A stretch of 64,000 nt of DNA from Sphingobium sp. Lineage in GTDB: Bacteria > Pseudomonadota > Alphaproteobacteria > Sphingomonadales > Sphingomonadaceae. Positions 9,296 to 18,188 of the stretch are shown piece after piece (positions within the stretch are counted from its first letter, which is position 1; the number at the start of each line of letters is the position of its first letter). Made by a program: the position numbers and the translations under genes. The DNA lies in the NCBI GenBank assembly GCA_009360885.1, contig SPEL01000003.1:248001-312000 (forward strand), read 5' to 3'. Below the pieces are notes generated by a model, which searched no databases, was not told the origin of the DNA, and saw only the letters and a program-made list of their open reading frames with translations.

Positions 9296-10531
9296 TCAGG
9301 CGCGGGCCGGAACCGGCTCTTTCACCGCAAGGCTAGATTGTGTAGGATTATTGGGCCGCGCAGGCTTTACGGCATTCCATCGCCCATCAAAAAGCAAGGA
9401 TAACAAGCGCGACCGCTCCACCACCAGCCATATGCCATAAGAAAGCGCGAAGGTCAGCACCATCATCAGTGCCACCTTCACCCCTAATGGCATCATTATG
9501 CCGTGCCCCAGTACCACCAGCGCCGCGATAATCGGCATGTGGAACAGGTAAATAACGAAAGAAGCCGCAACTAGCCGGTTAACCCAGCGGCGGGGCCGGT
9601 TCATGAAACGATAGCCCAATGCGAACATAGCCTGCGCCAGCCCCATTGCTGCGATAGCGGAAAGGAAACGTCCCGTCATGAATCCCGCCGCAGGGGACAT
9701 TAGCGCGGCAATATTCTCCATGAAAAACAGACGAGCAATGGCAGCCACCCCAGCAACCAGTACTATCGGCACCAAAACCGGGGCTGAAACGCTCAGCACC
9801 TTTTGTCGCATCATGGGCGCACGCGCCAGCAAACAACCTATCAGAAAATAAGGGGCGAACTGAATGGCCTCATCCAGCCGGAATATTTGCTGCGGAATAT
9901 TGGTAGCAAGGCCCGCCTCATAAAACGCCTCTATCGCGGTAGCCTGCCACATGCCCATGAACACCGCCAGCCCCAACCAGACGGATACAGCATGGCGCGC
10001 CACAAAAGCATCTACCCATGCAGGCAACAATGCCCGCCCGATGCGGGGCCACATCATCACCGCTACCGCCGCAACCACAGAGAAATAGAGCAGCACGATC
10101 AGAAACCATAAATGCCGCACCCAATATCCGCCTGATGTCGCGCTTTCATGCAGGAAGGACTGCCACGCTGCATCCGGCGCAAAATTAGAAAGCTCGCATA
10201 TATAGTTTATTACCGGATTGAGGAGTAACAAGGCCGCCACCAATGGCACGCCCAAACGTATGAAACGACCATATAGCCAGCCTGCCGCATCCTTACGCGC
10301 CAATAGCAGGGCCGCAAAATAGCCCGCGATGATGAAAAATGCGGGCATACGGAACAGGTGGAGAAATTCAGCCGCCGTCGCCGCCGCCATCAGTCCTTCG
10401 CCGCTGCGAACGATCCAGTTCTCGCCAACGCGATAAGATAAAAGCAGATGATAGGGGATGCCAAGCAGCATCAGGAACGCCCGCAGAAAATCCCAATGAT
10501 GTTCACGCACCGGCTTCGCATCAGCAGCCAT
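9296..10531 (-). CDS. Acyltransferase family membrane protein (OpgC/OafA-like)
   Basis: Integral membrane acyltransferase-3 family protein with about ten hydrophobic helices, starting DFLRAFLMLLGIPYHLLLSYR. Relatives acylate or succinylate cell-surface glycans (for example OpgC on periplasmic glucans); the substrate cannot be read here. I use the ATG at 10531 because it directly precedes the conserved DFLRA start. An upstream GTG at 10624 would add an unlikely tail. It converges with era, and no clear terminator is visible between them. The region 10532-10816 holds no gene that I can support. Confidence 0.75.
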   Translation of the reverse strand: MAADAKPVREHHWDFLRAFLMLLGIPYHLLLSYRVGENWIVRSGEGLMAAATAAEFLHLFRMPAFFIIAGYFAALLLARKDAAGWLYGRFIRLGVPLVAALLLLNPVINYICELSNFAPDAAWQSFLHESATSGGYWVRHLWFLIVLLYFSVVAAVAVMMWPRIGRALLPAWVDAFVARHAVSVWLGLAVFMGMWQATAIEAFYEAGLATNIPQQIFRLDEAIQFAPYFLIGCLLARAPMMRQKVLSVSAPVLVPIVLVAGVAAIARLFFMENIAALMSPAAGFMTGRFLSAIAAMGLAQAMFALGYRFMNRPRRWVNRLVAASFVIYLFHMPIIAALVVLGHGIMMPLGVKVALMMVLTFALSYGIWLVVERSRLLSLLFDGRWNAVKPARPNNPTQSSLAVKEPVPARA

Positions 10532-10816
10532 ATTAGGGTGCAACTGGCTGCTATCTTCATAACGAACCGGGCCGTAGGCACACCGCCCGACAAAGCCATT
10601 GAAACTGATAAACGAATTAACCACCTACTCTCCCGGCGCTAATATGCAGAAAGTAGAAGATTAACCATCACAGGAAGCAAGGCGTTCCGACCAATTGCCC
10701 GGTCAGCCGTGGCTTTGCAACGCCCCGTCCCTTACCCCTTACAATGCCTCGTCCCTTCCTGTCGCCCGCTATAATCCCATCGAACAAGGCAGAGGGGAAG
10801 CAATTGCCCTTTTCTT

Positions 10817-13456
10817 TTATTCAGCGTCCTTCTTTACCGCAGCCTTTTTGGTCGCGGACTTCTTCGTCGCTGGCTTCTTTGCTGCGGCTTTCTTAGCAGG
10901 CTTTTCCGCCCCATCATCTGCCTTCGCCTTAGCGGCGGGCTTTTTCGCAGCAGCCTTCTTCGCAGGGGCTTTTTTCTTGCCCTTGGCCGGGCCTTTAGCA
11001 GCGCGATCATCAATGAGCTGCGCAGCCTCCTCCAGCGTCAGGGCCGCAGGGTCAATGGATTTAGGCAAAGTCGCATTGGTGGTGCCATCGGTCACATAAG
11101 GACCAAAACGCCCCTCCATCAGCTTAATCTCTGCCTCGGTACGTGGGTGCGCCCCCAGAACCTTGAGCGGCTCCTTCGCCGCCCCCCGGCGCGGGCCTTT
11201 TTCGGCGGCCTCGGCCAGTTTCACGACCGCCGCATTCATGCCCGTTTCAAACACATCCGCCGTGCTGGTCAGCCGCGCATATTTGCCATCATGAGAGAGA
11301 TACGGCCCATAACGCCCGATGCTCGCTACAATCGGTTTCCCGCTTTCAGGGTGATTACCCACCTCACGCGGCAGAGACAGCAGCTTCACCGCCCAATCAA
11401 GCGTCATTTCGCCGCCGGGCAAATCCTTGGGGATGGAGGCCCGCTTCGCCTCTTTACCGGAACCCATTTCAATATAAGGGCCAAAACGACCGGATTTTCG
11501 GCTGATATCCTCGCCGGTTTCGGGGTGCTTACCCAGAACCTCCGGCCCGGTATCCACCGCGCCATCCTGCCCCGGCTGGCCGAATTTGCGGGTATATTTG
11601 CATTCGGGATAATTGGAACAGGCAATGAACGCGCCAAAGCGCCCACCACGCAGCGACAGCCGCCCACCATCGCATAGCGGGCAGCTACGCGGGTCTGTGC
11701 CGTCATCCTTATCCGGGAACAGGAAGGGCGAGAGAAACTCATCCAGATCCGCCGTAATGTCGGACGGCTTACGCTCCATCACCTCGGCAGTTTTGGGTTT
11801 AAAATCCTTCCAGAATGCCTCCAGCACTTCCTGCCACTGGGCACGGCCACCGGAAATATCATCCAGTTCATCTTCGAGGCCAGCGGTGAAATCATAGCTG
11901 ACATAGCGCTCGAAAAAGCGTTCGAGGAAGGCCGTTACCAGACGCCCACTTTCCTCGGCAAAGAAGCGGTTTTTCTCAATCCGCACATAATCGCGGTCTT
12001 TGAGGACCTGAAGCGTCGATGCATAAGTGGATGGGCGGCCAATGCCCAGCTCTTCCAGACGCTTCACAAGGCTGGCTTCTGAAAAGCGTGGCGGAGGCTG
12101 CGTGAAATGCTGCTCTGCCGTAACCTGCTTTTTCGCGGGAACATCCCCAGCGGACAGACGCGGCAACAGCTTGCTGTCATCATCTTCGCCATCGGCGTTA
12201 TTGGGGGTATCACGGCCTTCCTCATAGAGTGTGAGGAAGCCGGGGAAAATCACCACCTGCCCGGTAGCGCGCAGGCCATGCTGGCCGGTGCCATCGAGTA
12301 ATTCAACGGTCGTGCGTTCTAGACGAGCCGATGCCATCTGGCTCGCCAGCGCGCGCTTAAAGATCAGGTCATAAAGCTTGGAGTGGTCGCCGCTGCCCGC
12401 ACGATCTTTCGAAAAATCAGTAGGACGGATCGCCTCATGCGCTTCCTGCGCATTTTTGGCCTTGGTCTGATATTGGCGGGGTTTTTCAGGCAGATAACCG
12501 CCATCATAGCGTTCCGTTATCGCGCGGCGCGCCGCGGAAATGGCGCTGCCATCCATCTGCACACCATCGGTCCGCATATAGGTGATCGCGCCATCTTCAT
12601 AAAGCGCCTGCGCCACCCGCATCGTGTGGCTGGCCGAAAAACCGAGCTTGCGCGCAGCTTCCTGTTGCAGAGTCGATGTGGTGAACGGCGGTGGTGGGTT
12701 GCGCGAAACGGGCTTGGTCTCGACGCTTTCAACCGTGAAGCGCCCTGCCTCTACATCCGCCTTTGCGGCCAGCGCATCGCCTTCTTTGCCGATCGTCAGG
12801 CGGTCAATCTTATCCCCGCGCCATTTTGTAAGACGGGCGGTAAAGGCGCGGCCATCCTGCTCCATTTCGGCGGCGACGGACCAATATTCCTGCGGCAGGA
12901 AGGTCTCAATCTCGCGCTCACGGTCCACAATCAGGCGTAGCGCAACAGACTGCACGCGCCCCGCCGATTTCGCACCAGGTAGTTTACGCCACAATACCGG
13001 GGAAAGAGTGAAACCAACCAGATAATCCAGCGCACGGCGCGCACGATAGGCGTCGATCAGATCATGATCGAGGTCACGCGGGTGGGCCATCGCCTCGGTA
13101 ATGGCCTGCTTGGTAATGGCGTTGAAGGTAACGCGTGAAACATCAGCGGGTAGCGCCTTTTTCGCCTTCAGCACTTCCTTGACGTGCCAGCTAATCGCCT
13201 CCCCTTCGCGATCAGGGTCAGTCGCGAGGATGAGGCTGTCGGCCTTTTTCGCTTCATCAGCGATGGCCTTGAGCTGCTTACCCTTATCGGCGTAATTTTC
13301 CCAGCTCATCGCAAAGCCATCGTCCGGATTTACCGAGCCATCTTTTGGCGGCAGGTCCCGCACATGCCCGTAAGAGGCCAGCACATGATAGCCCCCACCC
13401 AGATATTTCTCGATGGTTTTGGCCTTGGCCGGCGATTCAACAATGACGAGCTTCAT
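10817..13456 (-). CDS. topA: DNA topoisomerase I
   Basis: Type IA topoisomerase that relaxes negative supercoils. Toprim domain at the start (VIVESPAKAKT, then ATDPDREGEA near residue 80) and catalytic tyrosine 293 in AITYMRTDG. A four-cysteine zinc segment (CPLCDGG...CSNYPEC) follows near residue 600. Several GRFGPY-type C-terminal repeats and a Lys/Ala/Pro-rich tail of about 60 residues complete it. Length 879 aa. The start MKLVIVESP is at 13456. The 128-nt gap to dprA shows no feature I can name. Confidence 0.96.
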   Translation of the reverse strand: MKLVIVESPAKAKTIEKYLGGGYHVLASYGHVRDLPPKDGSVNPDDGFAMSWENYADKGKQLKAIADEAKKADSLILATDPDREGEAISWHVKEVLKAKKALPADVSRVTFNAITKQAITEAMAHPRDLDHDLIDAYRARRALDYLVGFTLSPVLWRKLPGAKSAGRVQSVALRLIVDREREIETFLPQEYWSVAAEMEQDGRAFTARLTKWRGDKIDRLTIGKEGDALAAKADVEAGRFTVESVETKPVSRNPPPPFTTSTLQQEAARKLGFSASHTMRVAQALYEDGAITYMRTDGVQMDGSAISAARRAITERYDGGYLPEKPRQYQTKAKNAQEAHEAIRPTDFSKDRAGSGDHSKLYDLIFKRALASQMASARLERTTVELLDGTGQHGLRATGQVVIFPGFLTLYEEGRDTPNNADGEDDDSKLLPRLSAGDVPAKKQVTAEQHFTQPPPRFSEASLVKRLEELGIGRPSTYASTLQVLKDRDYVRIEKNRFFAEESGRLVTAFLERFFERYVSYDFTAGLEDELDDISGGRAQWQEVLEAFWKDFKPKTAEVMERKPSDITADLDEFLSPFLFPDKDDGTDPRSCPLCDGGRLSLRGGRFGAFIACSNYPECKYTRKFGQPGQDGAVDTGPEVLGKHPETGEDISRKSGRFGPYIEMGSGKEAKRASIPKDLPGGEMTLDWAVKLLSLPREVGNHPESGKPIVASIGRYGPYLSHDGKYARLTSTADVFETGMNAAVVKLAEAAEKGPRRGAAKEPLKVLGAHPRTEAEIKLMEGRFGPYVTDGTTNATLPKSIDPAALTLEEAAQLIDDRAAKGPAKGKKKAPAKKAAAKKPAAKAKADDGAEKPAKKAAAKKPATKKSATKKAAVKKDAE

Positions 13457-13584
13457 GAACGGGCTGCTTCCCAAACCTAATATTTGCGACCGAGGATGTA
13501 AGAGGTAAAGTGCCCCCGTCAAGTCACCATTGTTGCGGGATGACCGGGAAGCCCACGCAAATCAAGCGAAAAAGCGCGCCGTCA

Positions 13585-14781
13585 TCAGGGTTTCAGGGAA
13601 ATGCGCGCCCCGCTATGCCGTTCCAGACGGCCTGCCATCTCAAGGTCCATCAATGCCATTTGCACGGTGGCAGGGTCCAGACCGGTCTGGCGGATGAGTT
13701 CATCAACACTCACCGGGACCGGGCCAAGCGCGCTAAGAATGCTGGCCGCCTCTTCATTCTCCGGGCTAGAATGCGGGCGCGGTTGGGCATGTGGTGAACC
13801 CTGAACCAATGTGATGCTATCCGGCTCTTTCCTCTCTGCCTCATCAAAGGCAAAGCCACCCTGCCCCCCATGGCTAAGCCCATTATAGCGCGCCGCGCCG
13901 TTGAACGACGAAATCGCCTCCATCACATCATCGGCGGATTGAATAAGCGTCGCGCCATTTCGGATAAGGTCATTGCATCCATGCGCACGCGGATCGAGCG
14001 GAGATCCCGGCACCGCTAGCACATCCCGCCCATAATCCCCCGCCATCCGCGCCGTGATGAGCGAGCCGGATTGCGGCGCGGCCTCCACCACCAACGTTGC
14101 ACAGGAAAGCCCGGCAATTATCCGGTTACGATTGGGGAAATAGCGCGCCTTTGGCTCCGTGCCGGGCGGATGTTCGGTAAGAAGCAGGCCATGATGAGCG
14201 ATATTTTCCTGCAAGGCTGCGTTTTCCGGCGGATAGGCAATATCAATACCGCTGGCGATGACGCTTATGGTGCCGCCCGCTGCATCATTCGCACCGTCAA
14301 CAATTCCGGCCAGCGCACCATGATGGGCCGCCGTATCTATGCCCCGTGCAAGGCCGGAAACCACGACGACGCCTCGCGCTGATAAATCCCGCGCCAGCGT
14401 CCGCGCAAAACGGCACGCTGCAGCAGAGGCATTACGCGCGCCTACCATTGCCACCAGCCGCCCGGCGGCCAGCGCAGGATTGCCTCGCCGGATCAAGACC
14501 AAAGGCGCATCAGCTATCTGCGCCAGTAAGGGTGGATAATCCATGTCGCCGGGAAGCATATACTGCGCATCAAGCCGATAGGTACGCTCTATTTCCTGCG
14601 CGATTTCTCGCTCATCAGCGGGAATGATAGTGCGGCCACCCCCTGCCCCATCCTTGCCGGTGGATATGGCCTTTAACGCCGCGCCCGCACTGCCGAACCG
14701 GCGCAATAGCTGCCGATAGACGACTGGCCCTACATTTTGCGACCGGGCAAGTCGGATATGGTTAAATCTTTCCTGATCCAC
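13585..14781 (-). CDS. dprA: DNA-processing protein DprA
   Basis: Loads RecA on incoming single-stranded DNA during transformation. The Rossmann-like core has VAMVGARNASAAACRFARTL and SGLARGIDTAAHHGAL; FPNRNRIIAGLS follows. A C-terminal winged-helix (about the last 60 residues, PVSVDELIRQTGLDPATVQ) completes the usual ~400-aa layout. It starts at a GTG (14781) with only weak upstream purines. It lies just upstream of topA, and plsY follows on the other side in the same direction, a common alphaproteobacterial arrangement. Confidence 0.94.
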   Translation of the reverse strand: MDQERFNHIRLARSQNVGPVVYRQLLRRFGSAGAALKAISTGKDGAGGGRTIIPADEREIAQEIERTYRLDAQYMLPGDMDYPPLLAQIADAPLVLIRRGNPALAAGRLVAMVGARNASAAACRFARTLARDLSARGVVVVSGLARGIDTAAHHGALAGIVDGANDAAGGTISVIASGIDIAYPPENAALQENIAHHGLLLTEHPPGTEPKARYFPNRNRIIAGLSCATLVVEAAPQSGSLITARMAGDYGRDVLAVPGSPLDPRAHGCNDLIRNGATLIQSADDVMEAISSFNGAARYNGLSHGGQGGFAFDEAERKEPDSITLVQGSPHAQPRPHSSPENEEAASILSALGPVPVSVDELIRQTGLDPATVQMALMDLEMAGRLERHSGARISLKP

Positions 14782-14814
14782 AGATAAAAGGCCCCACCCC
14801 GTCCTGTCGGCGGA

Positions 14815-15423
14815 TTATTTATTACTGCCGATGCGCGGTTCCTGCCCCTTTAACAGCCGAGAAATATTGCTGCGGTGCCGCCATAATAATATCAGCGCCA
14901 TCGCTGCCACTGGTGCAAACAGGTCAATCCGCCCCAGCGCGAGACATGCAATCGGCGCAGAGAGCCCCGCACATATTCCCCCTGCCGAGGAAATACGGCT
15001 GATGGCCAGCATCCCGATCCACACCACCGCAAAAACAAACCCAACCTGCCACATCAGGGCAACGCATACGCCCATCATCGTCGCCACGCCCTTGCCGCCA
15101 CGGAAACGAAGCCATACCGGATAGCAATGGCCGATAAACGCCATCACGCCGGCCATCGCCCCCCCATGGACCAATGGGTCCTCCCCCAGCAAATATGCGC
15201 CCACCAGTACCGCGACCGCGCCTTTGGCAAGATCCAGCAACAATGTTGCCGCCGCCAGCCCCTTCCGCCCAGTGCGCAGCACATTGGTCGCCCCAATGCT
15301 GCCCGAACCAATGGCGCGTAAATCTCCCGCGCCAAAGGCCCGCGTCAGCAAAATACCAAAGGGAATGGAGCCGATGAGATAGCCAATCGCCATCACAAGG
15401 GCAGGCATTTGCCATAAAGTCAT
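14815..15423 (-). CDS. plsY: Glycerol-3-phosphate acyltransferase PlsY
   Basis: Inner-membrane enzyme that transfers acyl groups from acyl-phosphate to glycerol-3-phosphate, the first step of phospholipid synthesis. The family motifs are GYLIGSIPFGILLTR, GSGSIGATNVLRTG and FRGGKGVATMMG. Five or so hydrophobic helices fill about 202 aa. I use the ATG at 15423 since it leads straight into the first helix; an ATG at 15471 would add 16 residues. Lies upstream of dprA on the same strand. Confidence 0.95.
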   Translation of the reverse strand: MTLWQMPALVMAIGYLIGSIPFGILLTRAFGAGDLRAIGSGSIGATNVLRTGRKGLAAATLLLDLAKGAVAVLVGAYLLGEDPLVHGGAMAGVMAFIGHCYPVWLRFRGGKGVATMMGVCVALMWQVGFVFAVVWIGMLAISRISSAGGICAGLSAPIACLALGRIDLFAPVAAMALILLWRHRSNISRLLKGQEPRIGSNK

Positions 15424-15571
15424 GCAAGATAATCCCGATTGCTTTGCCCCCAACCGGGCGGGCGCGATCATAGAGGGACTGCGCCAGAGCGCAACCCACC
15501 ATGCCCACGGGGCGCTTTATCGCAAGGGCAAATCAATAACAGACACGCACATCACCAATAGTTTCGGCGCA

Positions 15572-16309
15572 CTATAGTGACAGGTCATATTCCGGCAGGG
15601 AACGGAATGCCTGCTTTAACGCAGTGCCCCATCCCCTTGAAATTTCATGGAAATACGGATCATCCGCCTCTATCCGGGCATTATGGGCGATGCGGCATTC
15701 ATCCTTACGAACAATTTGGAAATCAAAGGGCAAACCAACCGATAAATTCGCCTTCAGCGTCGAATCGAAGGACACCATCAGCAGCTTCGCCGCCTCGGCA
15801 AAGCTCATCCCCGGCTCATAAGCGCGCACCAATATCGGGCGGCCATATTTGGTTTCTCCGCTCTGAAAGAAAGGCGTATCAGTTGTTGCCTCGATGAAAT
15901 TACCTTCCGGATAGATCAGGAACATGCACATTTTCTGGCCAGCAATCTGCCCGCCAACTATCAGCGTCGCACCAAACTGGCTTTCTGCATTTGCCCCCGC
16001 CAGCGCACCACTGCGGATGGTTTCGCGCAGGGTTTCGCCGATGATATTCGCGACCTGAAACATGCTGGGCGCCTCTAATATAGATGGCCGCCGATCCTGC
16101 AATGCCTTGGTGCGTTCTTCCAACTGGCTGATGACAGATTGTGTCGTCGCCAGATTCCCTGCCGCCATCACAGTGATGACGCGCTCGCCCGGCACTTCCC
16201 AGCTATACATTTTCCGAAAGGTCGAAATATTATCAACCCCCGCATTCGTGCGCGTGTCGGACATGAAGATCAGACCTGCATTGAGCTGCATCCCCACGCA
16301 ATAGGTCAT
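15572..16309 (-). CDS. Proteasome-type protease (Ntn-hydrolase)
   Basis: 245-aa bacterial relative of proteasome beta subunits (COG3484 type). After loss of Met1 the N-terminal residue would be Thr2 (MTYCVG), the expected nucleophile. SDTRTNAG (Asp18) and FRKMYSW (Lys33) match the conserved Asp17/Lys33 positions of that fold, and VITVMAAGNLATTQ also fits. It is the last gene of a leftward cluster with transglutaminase-like, alpha-E and ATP-grasp genes. Substrate unknown; the cluster has been proposed in the literature to make or remove a peptide-like modification. Confidence 0.85.
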   Translation of the reverse strand: MTYCVGMQLNAGLIFMSDTRTNAGVDNISTFRKMYSWEVPGERVITVMAAGNLATTQSVISQLEERTKALQDRRPSILEAPSMFQVANIIGETLRETIRSGALAGANAESQFGATLIVGGQIAGQKMCMFLIYPEGNFIEATTDTPFFQSGETKYGRPILVRAYEPGMSFAEAAKLLMVSFDSTLKANLSVGLPFDFQIVRKDECRIAHNARIEADDPYFHEISRGWGTALKQAFRSLPEYDLSL

Positions 16310-16356
16310 GACGCCCCCTTATTACCCTTATTCTTGTTCATTATCGCTTATTACGG

Positions 16357-17166
16357 TTATTGCTGGTCTATTCGCAAGCGCACAATCATCTGCTGATCGC
16401 GCGCACCAAAGGACATGGAATGAATTGGTGCAGCCTCGGCATAATCCCGCCCGGTGGCGACACGGATGTAGCGTTCATCCGGGCTGATACCGTTAGATAT
16501 ATCAAAGCCTACCCACCCCAGCGCTTCCACCCATGCCTCGGCCCAGGCATGGCCTGCCTCCTGCTCTGGCCGGTCATCCATATAAAGATAACCGCTGACA
16601 TAGCGTGCAGGATAGCCCAGTTGCCGCGCAGCAGCGAGGAAAATATGGGCATGGTCCTGACAGACGCCCTGTTTCAGCTTCGCTGCTTCCTCTGCGGTGG
16701 TGGTGGCATGGGTTGCGCCCACAACATAATCAACGCTGTTCAATATTTCCGCCGACAGGGCGTGAAGCTGTTTAATATCATTGCCCCCACCGGATGCTTT
16801 CACCCGGCTAACAATTGCATTTATCTCATGCCCCACCTTGGTCAGCGGGGTGGACTGACGGAAAAACCATAACGGAGTATAGCCCCGATGTCGCCCGACT
16901 ATGCCATGATAGGCCGCATCAGTTTCAACCTCGCCCGTGCATTCAATATGCACTTCTTCTACGCCGCTTTCCACGCGGATGAGGGCGACATGATTGTTGC
17001 AGGCGTCATCATATTCCGCCTCACACACGCCACCTTCCACTTTCATGGTCCAGTGAATAACTTGCTGCCCGGCGCTATCCTTGGGCATCAGCCGCAATCG
17101 CTGTAACGCATAAGGAACCGGCTGATCGAAATAATAATGAGTGGAATGACGGATGGCTATTTTCAT
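16357..17166 (-). CDS. Transglutaminase-like family protein
   Basis: 269-aa protein with an N-terminal bacterial transglutaminase-like domain (HSTHYYFDQPV, RLRLMPKDS) and a papain-like catalytic core. The nucleophile is Cys in LKQGVCQDHAHIF, His is in EAGHAWAEAWV and Asp in GWVGFDISNG. These enzymes act as peptidases or amide-bond transferases. It belongs to the four-gene ATP-grasp/alpha-E/transglutaminase/proteasome-like cluster. The 74 bases between it and the alpha-E gene may hold a separate promoter or nothing. Confidence 0.9.
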   Translation of the reverse strand: MKIAIRHSTHYYFDQPVPYALQRLRLMPKDSAGQQVIHWTMKVEGGVCEAEYDDACNNHVALIRVESGVEEVHIECTGEVETDAAYHGIVGRHRGYTPLWFFRQSTPLTKVGHEINAIVSRVKASGGGNDIKQLHALSAEILNSVDYVVGATHATTTAEEAAKLKQGVCQDHAHIFLAAARQLGYPARYVSGYLYMDDRPEQEAGHAWAEAWVEALGWVGFDISNGISPDERYIRVATGRDYAEAAPIHSMSFGARDQQMIVRLRIDQQ

Positions 17167-17240
17167 TTTTTGTGCCTTCTTACCCCGTTCTTGTTTTGTA
17201 ACCGGATGAAGGGAGCCAAATGCGGCCTCCCCTTATCCCT

Positions 17241-18188
17241 TCAGCCTATGAAGCGGTAATCCTCCTCAATCTGCTGCGCGAGGCGACTACTCTCTGCCAT
17301 GAAGGATTGCAGGAATTCATGCAGGCCAGACTCGAATATTTTTTCAATGCTCGTCTGCCCGATATGATCCAGCAACTGCCCGGAAATATGCTGGCTGGCG
17401 AGGCGCTGGCCATATTCCTGCTCCAGCCAATGAAGCTGCTCATGAATTTTGCGAATGCAGAACAGAATGGATCGTGGGAAACGCCCGTCAAGTATTAGAA
17501 ACTGCGCCACATCTACCGGCTTTGGGTCGCCGGGGTGGAGCCAGCGAAAGCTATGCAGCGCAGATAAAGAGCGCAGTACCGTTTCCCATTGGCTGCTATC
17601 CAGCAAAGACCCGACATGGGCAAGGCTGGGGAGCAACAGATAATATTTCACGTCCAATATGCGGGCACTATTATCCGCCCGTTCAATGAAGGTACCTAGA
17701 CGCGCGAAATTATATATATCATTGCGCAGCATCGTACCATGGAGCGCCCCGCGCACCAGTGCGCTCTGCCGCCGGATGCTGGCGAGAATATCGGGAAGGT
17801 CCGCCTCTTTCACAGGCCGCGCGAGGATGGAGCGCGCCGTGATATAACATTCATTGGTCGCCTCCCACACTTCGCGGGTAATGGCCGTGCGAACCACCCG
17901 CCCATTATCACGGGCCTTTTCGATCATGCAGAGGACAGAACCGCCGTGGCTCTTGTCCCGGAGCAAATAATTCACGACCTCTGGCCCGGAATAAGTGCCG
18001 CCGCTTGCCTCATAGGCCTGCGCCACACCCGCTGTGCTGATGATGGACCGCCATTCCTCACCTGCGGCCCCTCCCCGTGTCAGGGAGATACGAAAGCCCG
18101 CCTCAATCAGACGCGCCAGATTTTCGCTGCGTTCCAGATAGCGAAACATCCAGAACAGGCCGCCCGCCGTTTTACCGAGTGTCGTCAT
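17241..18188 (-). CDS. Alpha-E domain-containing protein
   Basis: 315-aa mostly helical protein of the DUF403/alpha-E family, recognised by its N-terminus (LFWMFRYLERSENLARLIEAG) and the internal NARILDVKYYLLLPS and QWETVLRSLSALHSF segments. Biochemical role is unknown. It is nearly always encoded next to the circularly permuted ATP-grasp protein; here its ATG overlaps the ATP-grasp stop codon (TAATG). Such coupling suggests a complex. Confidence 0.92.
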   Translation of the reverse strand: MTTLGKTAGGLFWMFRYLERSENLARLIEAGFRISLTRGGAAGEEWRSIISTAGVAQAYEASGGTYSGPEVVNYLLRDKSHGGSVLCMIEKARDNGRVVRTAITREVWEATNECYITARSILARPVKEADLPDILASIRRQSALVRGALHGTMLRNDIYNFARLGTFIERADNSARILDVKYYLLLPSLAHVGSLLDSSQWETVLRSLSALHSFRWLHPGDPKPVDVAQFLILDGRFPRSILFCIRKIHEQLHWLEQEYGQRLASQHISGQLLDHIGQTSIEKIFESGLHEFLQSFMAESSRLAQQIEEDYRFIG